A stretch of DNA of 64,000 bases, from the NCBI GenBank assembly GCA_049487715.1, contig CP150552.1:868001-932000 (forward strand), written 5' to 3'. This DNA comes from Pycnococcus provasolii (lineage: Eukaryota > Chlorophyta > Pseudoscourfieldiophyceae > Pseudoscourfieldiales). Below are positions 9,958 to 18,691 of the stretch, piece by piece (the stretch's first letter is position 1; each line of letters begins with the position of its first letter). Position numbers and translations under genes: made by a program. The notes beneath the pieces are model-generated. The model was given only the letters and a program-made list of their open reading frames with translations. It was not told the DNA's origin and did no database searches.

Positions 9958-11169
9958 TCACGAAGCCCTCACCCACGGGTCGAGCGCCATGGCGACCGCC
10001 GTCGCGGCTGCCACGTCGCCGACGTGACTTCCGAGGAATGTTCCAAGGCCAGGACGTACGCTCGTTCCGAGCGTGGCGCCGGCACCAATGGCTGTCAAGC
10101 ACGCGCCCGCGCGCGCGCAGTTTTGGCAAGTCTGTCGCACAAGCCACCTCGTTCGACGGCGCTGCTTTCTTGCGCGCGTGGTGTCGTCGTCGTTTGGGCT
10201 CGGTGCCACAGGAGGGAAGTCCGTACCGCTTGCGCCAAGCACGAGTGGCACGCCAACTATGCCCTTCCCGTACGCGTACAGGCAGCACGCCTGCGTGACG
10301 GACAGGTCCGCGAGCACGCCTAAAAAGGCTGCGCGCATTGCCGTTCGACCTGTGGCAACCGCCGTGCTCCAGCCACCACCAAGCCTCCTTTGTTTGCGCA
10401 TCGCCGACTCCCAGACATCCTTCATGAGCTTCCACGTGTACCTCCTCGGGATGGTAAACGTGCAGATGCGCTCGAACACGCGCCTCGTCGTGGTGACGAC
10501 CACCTCTCGGCACGCCGCCTTGCGTGCTCGCGACAGCGCCTGCCCTGCTTCTGGGAACTTGGGCCAAGGCGGCGGATCTCCTTTTCCGTCCCAGTTTCGT
10601 TCGTTTTCCTCCGCCTTTTTGATCCACTGCTCGACGAGCGGGAAGACGTGCATCGCGTGGGTTCGAAAGACGACGATGGCGAGGCTTTTGGGTGCGAATA
10701 CGCTGAGCAGTCCTCTCTGAGGCAGCGGGTACTCCTTCCTTTGTCCGAGTTTTCCCCCGAACAGCACGGACGACATGCGCTTGGCAGCGCCTTCCGCGTA
10801 GTCAGCGTTGCTGCCCCCGTCTCTCCTTCCTGACGACCCCGCCCAGTCGTCCTGCGTGGTTCCAAACAATCCGCGTCTTTCGCGCGCCGCACCTTGTTGC
10901 CTCCACGGCGCGTGCGCGAATATGCCCGGTTCGAGCGCGTGCACTTCCCCTCCCATCAAGGCTGACGCTGAGACGAGAGTGACGGCGAAGACGGCTGCAC
11001 TACTCGTAGCGGATGAGACGGAAGCTACTGAAGCTGCTGATGCTGATGCTACCGAAGAACCAAGAGAAGCCGCGTCCACTAACCCCATAACAGGCTTGAG
11101 TCCCACTAGCGCCTTGAGTCCCACATAAGCACCACCACCACCAGAAGCAGAAAAGCCAACAATAGGCAT
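9958..11169 (-). CDS. conserved-looking membrane protein of unknown function
   Basis: 403 residues from an ATG at 11169. The N-terminus is Gly/Ala/Ser-rich with hydrophobic stretches at about 13-75, which could be an organelle targeting region or membrane segments. The centre (about 150-290) is basic and aromatic (KSLAIVVFRTHAMHVFPLVE; TIPRRYTWKLMKDVWESAMR). Possible membrane helices follow (GRTAMRAAFLGVLADLSVTQ; ACLTAIGAGATLG), with a Cys-rich QTCQNCARAGAC segment between them. I do not recognise the family. The long, well-formed frame with alternating charged and hydrophobic blocks argues for a real gene. A role cannot be given. Confidence 0.7.
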   Translation of the reverse strand: MPIVGFSASGGGGAYVGLKALVGLKPVMGLVDAASLGSSVASASAASVASVSSATSSAAVFAVTLVSASALMGGEVHALEPGIFAHAPWRQQGAARERRGLFGTTQDDWAGSSGRRDGGSNADYAEGAAKRMSSVLFGGKLGQRKEYPLPQRGLLSVFAPKSLAIVVFRTHAMHVFPLVEQWIKKAEENERNWDGKGDPPPWPKFPEAGQALSRARKAACREVVVTTTRRVFERICTFTIPRRYTWKLMKDVWESAMRKQRRLGGGWSTAVATGRTAMRAAFLGVLADLSVTQACCLYAYGKGIVGVPLVLGASGTDFPPVAPSPNDDDTTRARKQRRRTRWLVRQTCQNCARAGACLTAIGAGATLGTSVRPGLGTFLGSHVGDVAAATAVAMALDPWVRAS

Positions 11170-11786
11170 CGTACCCTAGACGTCACTTGCTGCACTGTAC
11201 TATATAATACTGCAGTGAAGGTCGAATACTAATGACGCGTACTGTATGTACAAGGGACAATAATGGCAGAATGACGGGACGCGCGTCTTTCTGCACCTTC
11301 GAAGGAACACGTTCCCCTCACTCCTCAGAAGGCGGGGAGGGAGGTCCATATATAAAACCCATATATGGGGATCCCCCGTTGCCCATATGGACATCGCACT
11401 TAAATTGGTCCACCTAAAAAAGGGAATGGGATAGGAGAATGGGATCCCCCGTTGAATCCCTTTTGGAAGTACGGGAAGGAAATTTTTGAATGAGCGCGAA
11501 CTCTTTCCGGTTGGACCTCGTTGGGCGTTGCCGCGGACTGGACTTGTTTCCTTTCCCGGCACCTTGCCCTTGCCCTGGCCTTTTCCCGTTCCATCCACCG
11601 CACTGACTCGCACACCTCACGGGCGCGCCATTGCGTAACCTTAAGCGTGCTTACTTAAGTTAAGGCCAGACAGACGGTAGGAGTCCGACCTTCTTCGTTT
11701 GGTAGGAGTCCGACCTTACACACTTCTTCGTTTCGTTTCAGTCACTCCTTGGGTCACGCCGTCAGTCAGTGTCATATACCAGTGTC
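11170..11786. other. divergent intergenic region
   Basis: No gene recognised between two divergent starts. It contains the palindrome CCATATATGG near 11359-11368, a short GTCCATAT/ATATGGAC inverted pair around 11344-11392, and a repeated GGGATCCCCCGTTG block (near 11368 and 11441). A TAGGAGTCCGACCTT block is duplicated near 11676-11715, just before the VFL3-like start. Confidence 0.5.
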
Positions 11787-13637
11787 ATGGAAAGTGGTGC
11801 GGCTGGCTCTGGGGGCCAATCTCACGACGCCTTCTCGTCGGCCTCCTCTTCAGCAGTGTTCAGAGAGTCGGTCGAACTCGCGTTCCACAACGTGCCCTTC
11901 CTTGTCACCGTCGCGTCCAGTCACGAAGAAACGCTCCTGGTGGAAGTCGAAGCACGCGAGGACGGGGCGAGGTGGAGGGGAGAGTTCACCGCGAGGTATG
12001 TCGAAGATATCACCGCTAAAACGGGAAACTACAAGAGATTCGCAGTCTTCGCGAAGATGCTGCGAACAGCCGTGTGCGAGGAGCACGAAAGCGTGTTCGT
12101 CGACCTGCTCACGTACGCCGACTTGGAGCAGCTGCGACAGCGACGACTTGCCGCTGCGGGTGGTGCGCAGAGCGCCGCTGATGCGGCCGGGGCGGCGGCT
12201 GTCGCGTCCGCCAACGCGTCGTCAAACAAGAGGTACCTCATACTCACGTACTCTGGCGAGTTTGACAGAGTGCACTACCCGCTACCGCTGCTTTACGACG
12301 ATAAGCCGGACGTCAACGCGATGAGACTGCAGATTGCGACGCTGCGGCGCGAGAACGACCGCCTGCGCGCCAGCGGAGGTGCCTCGCGTGCCCACCACGC
12401 CTCCAAGGAGAACCAGCACATGGGAAACGAGAGCACGGCGGTGGCAAGGCGCCTGCGCGAGGAGAACGCGAGGTTGCGGGCGCAGCTTGAGAACATCGCG
12501 GGGTCGCCGTACGCATCGGCAGCCCCACCTCCGAACGCTGACGCCAGGCGCGACCGTGAGCTGGAGAGGGAGATTCGACTCGTGCGCAAGGAGCGCGACC
12601 TGCTGCAAGCGCGCATCAGCACGGCGGAGGGGGAGCTGGAGGCAGAGCGCAAGGCGCACAGGAGGCGCGCGGCAAAGGACCGCAAGGATATCGCGCAGCT
12701 GACTGACGACCTGGAAAGGAGCCGTGCGTCGTGCCGTGAGGCGCGCGCGCTGTACCGCCGCACACAGGCGGAGGCTGACGATCTGCGCAAGCGACTCGGA
12801 CGTGCGCAGCAGTCGCGCATCCCCGGCGGCGCAGCGCCAAGCCGCTACGGCGGCGGGGCGCCACCCAAGCCTAAGCCTAAGGCGAAATCATCATCTAGCC
12901 GCGGCGGTGGCGGACCTTACCGGCAGGCGAACTCCGCACCAGCTTCGCGAACGAGCAGTCGCCGCTCGTCGGCGGCGTCAAGCCCGAGCGGAAGCCGTCG
13001 CACCAGCCGCAGCCCGAGTCCAGCGCCGTCGTTCGATCCCACAGCCTATGTGATGGCGAAGCGCGAGAAGCTCGCGGAGATCGCGGCGAGGCGTGCACAG
13101 AGCCTTTCACCGGCGTCTAGCCGCGGCACATCGCCGAGCCGCCGCAGTGCGTTGAGCGACGCGGAGTCCGACGGAGCACCTCGCCGGGGATTGACGCGAC
13201 GGGCCCGCGGAACAGGTGGTGCATCCACCAACTCTGCCGGCTCTGGACCTCTGCCTGCACGCCGACCTCACCGTCTCGACGCCCCGTCTGCTGGAACGAC
13301 ACGGCGACCACCCGTGCCCGGGGTGTCGGACAGGGCAAAGCGCATGGAGAACAGGGAGGTGGACCGCATTCAGCGCCTTAGCGCCGGCACCGCGGCTTCT
13401 AATGCAAGGAAACGCGAGACGTCGCCGGGTCGGGCACTTAAGGAAGTGCAGAAAAAATTGCAGGAGTACGCGAACAAGGGAGTGCAGCGAGCGCCGGCTA
13501 AGGCGGCGCCTGCGGCGAAGGGCGGGTCGGTGGAGGACGTCACGATGGCAACCTCGAAGGAGATTGCGGACATCGACAGCCGTCTGAATGCCCTTCAAAA
13601 CTTCCTGCGTCACGCCAAGGGGACGGCGGGAAATTGA
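11787..13637 (+). CDS. VFL3: CCDC61/VFL3-type centriolar protein
   Basis: 616 residues. The ATG at 11787 is used because the longer frame starts with GTG. The N-terminal half (about 25-165) matches the XRCC4-like head of CCDC61/VFL3: HNVPFLVTV, YVEDITAKTGNYKRFAVF, SVFVDLLTYADLEQLR and KRYLILTYSGEFDRVHYPLP. Long coiled coils follow at about 175-350 (MRLQIATLRRENDRLRAS; REIRLVRKERDLLQ). A basic Ser/Arg/Pro-rich, probably disordered tail takes up the rest. VFL3 in Chlamydomonas controls basal-body orientation and number; CCDC61 is centriolar in animals. Its presence suggests that this organism makes centrioles or flagella at some stage. The head-domain match is strong; the tail is not informative. 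Confidence 0.9.
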   Translation: MESGAAGSGGQSHDAFSSASSSAVFRESVELAFHNVPFLVTVASSHEETLLVEVEAREDGARWRGEFTARYVEDITAKTGNYKRFAVFAKMLRTAVCEEHESVFVDLLTYADLEQLRQRRLAAAGGAQSAADAAGAAAVASANASSNKRYLILTYSGEFDRVHYPLPLLYDDKPDVNAMRLQIATLRRENDRLRASGGASRAHHASKENQHMGNESTAVARRLREENARLRAQLENIAGSPYASAAPPPNADARRDRELEREIRLVRKERDLLQARISTAEGELEAERKAHRRRAAKDRKDIAQLTDDLERSRASCREARALYRRTQAEADDLRKRLGRAQQSRIPGGAAPSRYGGGAPPKPKPKAKSSSSRGGGGPYRQANSAPASRTSSRRSSAASSPSGSRRTSRSPSPAPSFDPTAYVMAKREKLAEIAARRAQSLSPASSRGTSPSRRSALSDAESDGAPRRGLTRRARGTGGASTNSAGSGPLPARRPHRLDAPSAGTTRRPPVPGVSDRAKRMENREVDRIQRLSAGTAASNARKRETSPGRALKEVQKKLQEYANKGVQRAPAKAAPAAKGGSVEDVTMATSKEIADIDSRLNALQNFLRHAKGTAGN

Positions 13638-14097
13638 TTTCGGGGTGATGTGATGGGTGGTGTAATCACTTCTTTTCGCACCATACGCGCGACTGATATT
13701 GGGAGCCACTTTATTATTTAAAAAATAAAACACCAACCCTTACAAACCCAAATCGTCCATTTTTAAACCCTTCCACCCACCGCAAGTCGAAAAACATTGT
13801 CTGAAAATGACGGGCAGGACATGCGCATCATTTTGCAACCTTCACTACTTTTTTCCGTTATAAAAATAATGACGTTTTGGGTTGACCAATAGTGAAGTGA
13901 AACATAAAAATGGCGCCGACTTAAAAACGATGCGTGACCGAGCCCGGAGCGGGATCCCACAGGGACTTTTTTTTTCTCGGAAAATTGCAAATACGGTTCC
14001 GAGGAAATTGTAAACCGATCATATATTTTAAAAAGGAGGGAGGTGTTTTACAAAAAACGTCGTGCTCGCGATTGACTCCATGAGGGATCAAGAAGGT
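13638..14097. other. convergent 3' intergenic region
   Basis: 460 AT-richer bases between the 3' ends of the VFL3-like and ataxin-3 genes. It holds runs such as TTATTATTTAAAAAATAAAA and a nine-T tract near 13966. It probably carries both 3' UTRs. No gene seen. Confidence 0.6.
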
Positions 14098-15054
14098 TCA
14101 CCGGTCAGCACAGCTCGCCGCGAGAGCGCGTGCGAGCTGTTCGTCCTCGCTCATTTGGTGTGGCTGAGCATCCTCGCGGCTTGCGGCGAGCGCGCGCGCG
14201 AGGTCTTCGTCCTCGTCGTCGCCGCCGAGTGAGATGGCGGGAGAGTGCGGCGCGAGTGACCCGCTTGTTGGGACCGCTGTTCTGAGCGTAACCACACGCC
14301 CTTGGTTTGCGTCCACGAACTCAAGTGCTTGCTCATAAGCTAACCTCGCCTCCCCGCGCTTCTTCGCGTCGTCCGCCGAACGTGTGGCTGCAGCCGCCTC
14401 CTCGTGCGTCCACCTCCGTCCTTCTGGACACGCGCTGGAGAGTGGCGCGTTTAAGAATGCCACGGACGCTCTCGCAACATCACCCATAACCACGAATATA
14501 CTCCAACCCTCGGCAGACAGCTGCGTGAGCGCTGATCCAAGCTGTGTCATTTAGTGTGTTGGAACGTTAGTGCAAGCTTATCTTTATGCGCCGTGGCTGA
14601 TTAGAGGGAGACTTACGTAGATGTCGCCAACGAACGACGGGGCGGGGAACAGGCTGTTAAGGTTATACCACCTTCCCGCGACTTTGCGCAACGCGAACCA
14701 GTGGTCGGAGAGGTGGCACACGAACGCCTCGGCAGTCTCGGGGTGTTGTCTGATGGATGCGCAGGACGGGTGCGTCCATCTCTCGAGCGATATGTTGTAG
14801 ATGGACAGCGCGCGTTCAATCACTGTGATTGAGAAGTTTCCCGACGTGGAAACGTTTTGCGACTCTCCTCCCGCGAGGGACGGGTCGAGGCGCCCCCCTG
14901 GCGACGACAGGAGACGCGCCTCCTCCGCGTCGAGCGTTTGCGCGATGGATGCGAGGTCGACGTCCGTGAGCGCGGGTCCCTGCAGAATGCTGTTTAGCGT
15001 GTGTCTGCCGCACAGGAGCGCGGACTGCTTCTCGTGGTATATCGAAGACGACAT
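14098..15054 (-). CDS. ATXN3: ataxin-3-like Josephin deubiquitinase, two exons
   Basis: Cysteine deubiquitinase of 293 residues. Exon 1 is 15054-14617 and exon 2 is 14541-14098. The 75-base intron starts GTAAGT, ends ACACAG and has a CTAAC branch-like site. Splicing joins ...SFVGDIY to LGSALTQLSAEGWSIFVV, restoring the end of the Josephin fold. The start MSSSIYHEKQ fits the family. The triad reads Cys15 (SALLCGRH), His118 (DHWFALR) and Asn133 (WYNLNSL), equivalent to Cys14/His119/Asn134 of human ataxin-3. Two ubiquitin-interacting motifs near the C-terminus (EDLARALAASRED and SEDEQLARALAAS) indicate polyubiquitin binding. No polyQ tract. Divergent from the GT10 gene. Confidence 0.94.
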
Positions 15055-15214
15055 GGATAACCACTTGGAGTAGGATAGCTCTAGTGACACACACACACAG
15101 ATGTAGAGAGCAGGAACAACAAGCAGCCAACAAGAAGATGAAGATGAGGAAGATGAGGAAATAATGCGAGGACTCGGAGGGAGAAAGAAAGGAGGCAACA
15201 AAGGTGGCACACAG

Positions 15215-15240
15215 CTAACCCTAACCGTAACCCTAACCCT
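15215..15240. repeat. telomere-like CTAACC tract in a divergent promoter
   Basis: Four tandem CTAACC-type units with one variant (CTAACCGTAACC) lie between the ataxin-3 ATG at 15054 and the GT10 ATG at 15316. Too short to be a telomere. See the finding on dispersed TTAGGG-like tracts. Confidence 0.8.
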
Positions 15241-15315
15241 ACTCCCCTGATGTATACCCTAATTACATCCGTCGCGCACATACAGTATTTCATATTTGGT
15301 ACTACCAATCAGCCA

Positions 15316-16767
15316 ATGGCGCGACAACTTCGCATTGTGCGCCTGCGCTGCCTTTGCGCCTGCCTCTGCCTGGTGTGGCATGCATGCCTGCGTCCAACCC
15401 TTGCGCAGGAACCTAACGCCGACTCGGCCATCACGCCCGCGCTCACGCCGGCCGAACTACGCGAGGAGAACGCGCTTTTGGCGCAGTACGGACTTAAGGT
15501 GGTGCCGCTCAGCAAGAACGCACACGACGACGACGGCGGCGGCGGCGGCGGTGGTGGTGGTGATGTGCATCGTCCCATCAAGATCGTGTTCGCGCAGGGA
15601 ACACGCGTGGGATCGGCGGACGAGTTCATGGTGCGCAACGGAGGGAGAACCTTGCACTGCCACGTATCCGCAGCACGCGAGCCTCGACACAACAGAGGAA
15701 CGGCGTCTGATATAGCGCCGAGATCAGGGGACGGCGCGTGGGACGTCTCGGGCGCAGACGTCGTTGTCGCGCACGGTATCTACACGCCAGAATCGCGGAC
15801 GCAGTTCGCAGGAAATACGCTAACAAATGACCAGCTCCTTGTGCTCATGGAGACGGAGGATGTGGACCCGCAGCCCAAGGCGAAGTTGCTGCAGCCGAAT
15901 ATCACGGCATACTGGGATATGCAACGCTCTGACATCAACCTCACCTTCGGGATGTGGAACTTCTGGGACGAAGGAAGCAGCAACGAGAATGCGGTGGACG
16001 AGTACGTGAGCCGCGTTTGGAGTGCACGCCCCGCGCCGTTCGAGACGCTGAAAAAGGAGGCGTTCTTCGCCGCGACGAATTGCGCGGCCGGCCGGCTCAA
16101 CTACGTCAAGGAGCTGCACAAATACTTCCCCGTTGCGAGCGTTGGGACCTGTTTTCGCACCGCGACAAGCAGCGCGGGACGACGGAACGCGTGGGACGAA
16201 ATGGTGAAGGTTGTGAGAAATTACGCCTTCTGCCTGGCGTTCGACCACGGCAACACGTGCCCTGGCTGGCTATCCGACCGCCTCACCGTGTTCCTGCAAG
16301 CTGGATGCCTTCCCGTCTACTGGGGTGGTGGCCAGATCCATATGATGGTGCCTCACTCGCACGCTGTGATTGATAGCCGCGAATTCGCAAGCCCGCGCGA
16401 ACTCGCCGCTCACTTGCACAAGGTTGTGAGCAATCGTACGATGTACGAAGAATACTTCGCATGGAAGCAGGATGCGCCCGATCCCAATAACCAGTACGTC
16501 CGCTTCACCCGAAATAATTTCGAGTCGTTTGCTGATCGTCTGTGTGCGCGCGTTGCTCGCGACTACGACATGAAGCCTCACTCTGGTCTCATTCGCCGCA
16601 CGACGCCACGCACGGATGACGAGGTACAGGCGTGGGTGAGCAGCGTGCAAGCTAGCGATGCAACGCACGCGCACCAACGTCGGCCTTTGATTAACGGCAA
16701 GCTCACACGCGGGCAATCCGGGCGCCAACGTGCTCACGCTCACTTGCACCACCACCACCGAGGCTAG
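15316..16767 (+). CDS. GT10 family alpha-fucosyltransferase-like glycosyltransferase
   Basis: 483 residues from the ATG at 15316. An in-frame ATG at 15250 would add 22 residues ahead of what looks like a signal or signal-anchor (LRCLCACLCLVWHACLRPTLAQ), so the later start is preferred. The GT10 donor-binding region is at about 301-370: NYAFCLAFDHGNTCPGWLSD, then RLTVFLQAGCLPVYWGG, then AVIDSREFASPRELAAHL and YEEYFAWK. This follows the family's pattern of the type Y-x-F-x-L-A-F-E-N, then E-K-L. It differs in having Asp in place of Glu after LAF. Likely a Golgi enzyme moving fucose from GDP-fucose onto glycans. A Gly run at about 76-83 and a His-rich C-terminus (HAHLHHHHRG) are odd. Confidence 0.82.
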   Translation: MARQLRIVRLRCLCACLCLVWHACLRPTLAQEPNADSAITPALTPAELREENALLAQYGLKVVPLSKNAHDDDGGGGGGGGGDVHRPIKIVFAQGTRVGSADEFMVRNGGRTLHCHVSAAREPRHNRGTASDIAPRSGDGAWDVSGADVVVAHGIYTPESRTQFAGNTLTNDQLLVLMETEDVDPQPKAKLLQPNITAYWDMQRSDINLTFGMWNFWDEGSSNENAVDEYVSRVWSARPAPFETLKKEAFFAATNCAAGRLNYVKELHKYFPVASVGTCFRTATSSAGRRNAWDEMVKVVRNYAFCLAFDHGNTCPGWLSDRLTVFLQAGCLPVYWGGGQIHMMVPHSHAVIDSREFASPRELAAHLHKVVSNRTMYEEYFAWKQDAPDPNNQYVRFTRNNFESFADRLCARVARDYDMKPHSGLIRRTTPRTDDEVQAWVSSVQASDATHAHQRRPLINGKLTRGQSGRQRAHAHLHHHHRG

Positions 16768-16987
16768 CTGTGTGTTTCATTAATAACATTAGTGTAAATG
16801 ATATGTAATAAATGTAAATGTCTAGATATTGGTTCGTCTCACGAAGAAAGCGACCTTAAGAGGAGCAGCAGCTACGACACGGATCGTCGTATTTTGACGA
16901 TTGGCAAGACCAGGATCCGTCAATGGTTCGACGACGGATCCCCCTGCCCGGGGAAAAAAGGGGGAGAAATTTCTTTGTTGTGTCGTT

Positions 16988-18337
16988 ATGGTGGAGTCAC
17001 GCGGACGGCACTGGTACATTTCTCCAGCCACTGTGTGCACGGGGAACGGAGGCATGGAGGACACCACCACGTGTGATCGCGACGGCGTCGTCGCGTCGCA
17101 CCGAGGGTCCGTGTACGCTGTATCCGTGCACCCTCACGCTCGTTCGAAGGCGGATTACTGGCTCGCATCCGCAGGGGAAGATGACGTCGTCCAGCTCACT
17201 AGGATCGCCATCGCGGACTCCGAAGACGCTTCCGACGACGACGACGACGACGACGACGAAGCTAGTGCTGCTGCACACACTTCATCAGCAAGCGAAAAAC
17301 TGTGCGTGGTGACTCGCGACGACTCGGAACGTGCGGTGGCGGTCGCCACAAGACACGTCGTGGAACTGAAAAAACATACGGCGGAGGTGGTGCGCGTGTG
17401 TCACAGCCCATTCGAGCCGAGCATGCACGGCCGTGAAGGGCCTGTATTCGTCACAGGAGGCGCGGACGGCGTGGCATTCTTGTGGGAAACGCCGAACGAG
17501 GAGCCCATCGCGCGTCTTGGACCGCACGATGAGGAAGTTTACGGCGTCGACATCGTCGACCCGGGTGTGATCGTGTGCGCCGCAGGCGATAGGCTTCACA
17601 TGTGGGACGTCGCCAGCGCGGAGGCTACATGCGTGCACGCGCCTGACCCGCCGCGTGCCGACGCGCAGGAGACGCCCGACACGCCCGACAGATGGTCACC
17701 AGGCTACGTCTTTGACCTCGCTATTGCACCATCGGCGGCACCAACGTCGCCGACACTTGCCGCTTGCCCTTGCTCGGACGGCCGCGTGCGCGTGTGGTCC
17801 GTGCAGCCCTCGGCACGAAAGCTGCACCCCGTTACCGCCACTGACGTCATTGCACCAGGTGCCATGCCAACGTGCGCGGCGTTTGTCAGCGACACGAGCC
17901 TTGCGGTAGGAATTCGACCACCTGGTGGCGGTGACCATCTGTGTTGGCTTGACGCACGCATGCTTGGACACGGTGCGGTGGCAAAAACGCCACTCCCTCC
18001 CGGTGGCGTACACCACTTTCTCGTGGATCGTAATGGATCCGGGATTTTGACTGCTTGCCAAGACGGCAGCGTTCGGCGCATCATGTGCAATAATCCGGAG
18101 GAGCTCGACATCGTCGTGCCACCTCGCGTTCACGGTGATAGTGCACCATGCCATGCCGTGGCGCGAGCCGAGCACACACGCCATGACTTGCTGCTGCTCG
18201 CGTACGGCAAGCCACTGAGCGGCGAACTTGCCAAGCACGAATGGGGTGAAGGTTTCTCCACCACCGAGATCGTCGAAGGCGAGCCTTTTGGACGTGTGCG
18301 CGTCGCAGCGATTGCACCAGGGATGGCGCGCGTGTAA
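16988..18337 (+). CDS. WD40-repeat protein, function unassigned
   Basis: 449 residues from the ATG at 16988; a second ATG at 17054 lies just before the first WD repeat and is a serious alternative. Upstream sequence in the longer frame starts at TTG. Repeats are visible as SHRGSVYAVSVHP...LASAGEDDVVQL, KHTAEVVRVCHSP...VTGGADGVAFLWE, DEEVYGVDIVD...HMWDVASA, FDLAIAP...CSDGRVRVWSV and VHHFLVDRNGSGILTACQDG, so five to seven blades. An Asp run is inserted in blade 1. There is similarity in style to AAMP- or NUP43-like scaffolds, but not enough to name it. Probably a protein-protein scaffold. Confidence 0.75.
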   Translation: MVESRGRHWYISPATVCTGNGGMEDTTTCDRDGVVASHRGSVYAVSVHPHARSKADYWLASAGEDDVVQLTRIAIADSEDASDDDDDDDDEASAAAHTSSASEKLCVVTRDDSERAVAVATRHVVELKKHTAEVVRVCHSPFEPSMHGREGPVFVTGGADGVAFLWETPNEEPIARLGPHDEEVYGVDIVDPGVIVCAAGDRLHMWDVASAEATCVHAPDPPRADAQETPDTPDRWSPGYVFDLAIAPSAAPTSPTLAACPCSDGRVRVWSVQPSARKLHPVTATDVIAPGAMPTCAAFVSDTSLAVGIRPPGGGDHLCWLDARMLGHGAVAKTPLPPGGVHHFLVDRNGSGILTACQDGSVRRIMCNNPEELDIVVPPRVHGDSAPCHAVARAEHTRHDLLLLAYGKPLSGELAKHEWGEGFSTTEIVEGEPFGRVRVAAIAPGMARV

Positions 18338-18691
18338 GGTGTAACATATACTATCAAAAAAAATGGATTCACTCTTTGACGAAACTTTTGGAAGAGGTAT
18401 TTGAGGGGCGCTAAGAAGCGCCAGGTGGAGGAAAAAGATGAGGAGAGACGCAAGACAAACGCGCGCGCGCAAACCCCGACCCCAGTGTTTCTATTCCACA
18501 AGGCAAAATGCGCACAAGCAAAAACAAGGCATAATAATATGATTGTTAGAGACCCGTGTGCCTTACCACACACACGGGTGAAAGCCAGTGTCCAAGTAGT
18601 GATCTGACGTAGTTCATGCTGCAGTATCCTAGAAGTAGTATGTAAAAGCCAGTAAGTAGTAGTAGCCAGTAGTAAGACAATTTAGATCATT
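18338..18691. other. convergent 3' intergenic region
   Basis: 354 bases between the WD40 gene and CDC20. It holds a CGCGCGCGCG run near 18460, a GTGTG...CACAC hairpin near 18556-18578 and AGTAGT-rich repeats near 18632-18675. No gene seen. Confidence 0.55.

Noticed and set aside
15215-15240. True telomere or chromosome end
   Set aside because: Only about four units, flanked closely on both sides by intact genes.
16901-16987. N-terminal extension of the WD40 protein
   Set aside because: The frame begins at TTG; no ATG before 16988.
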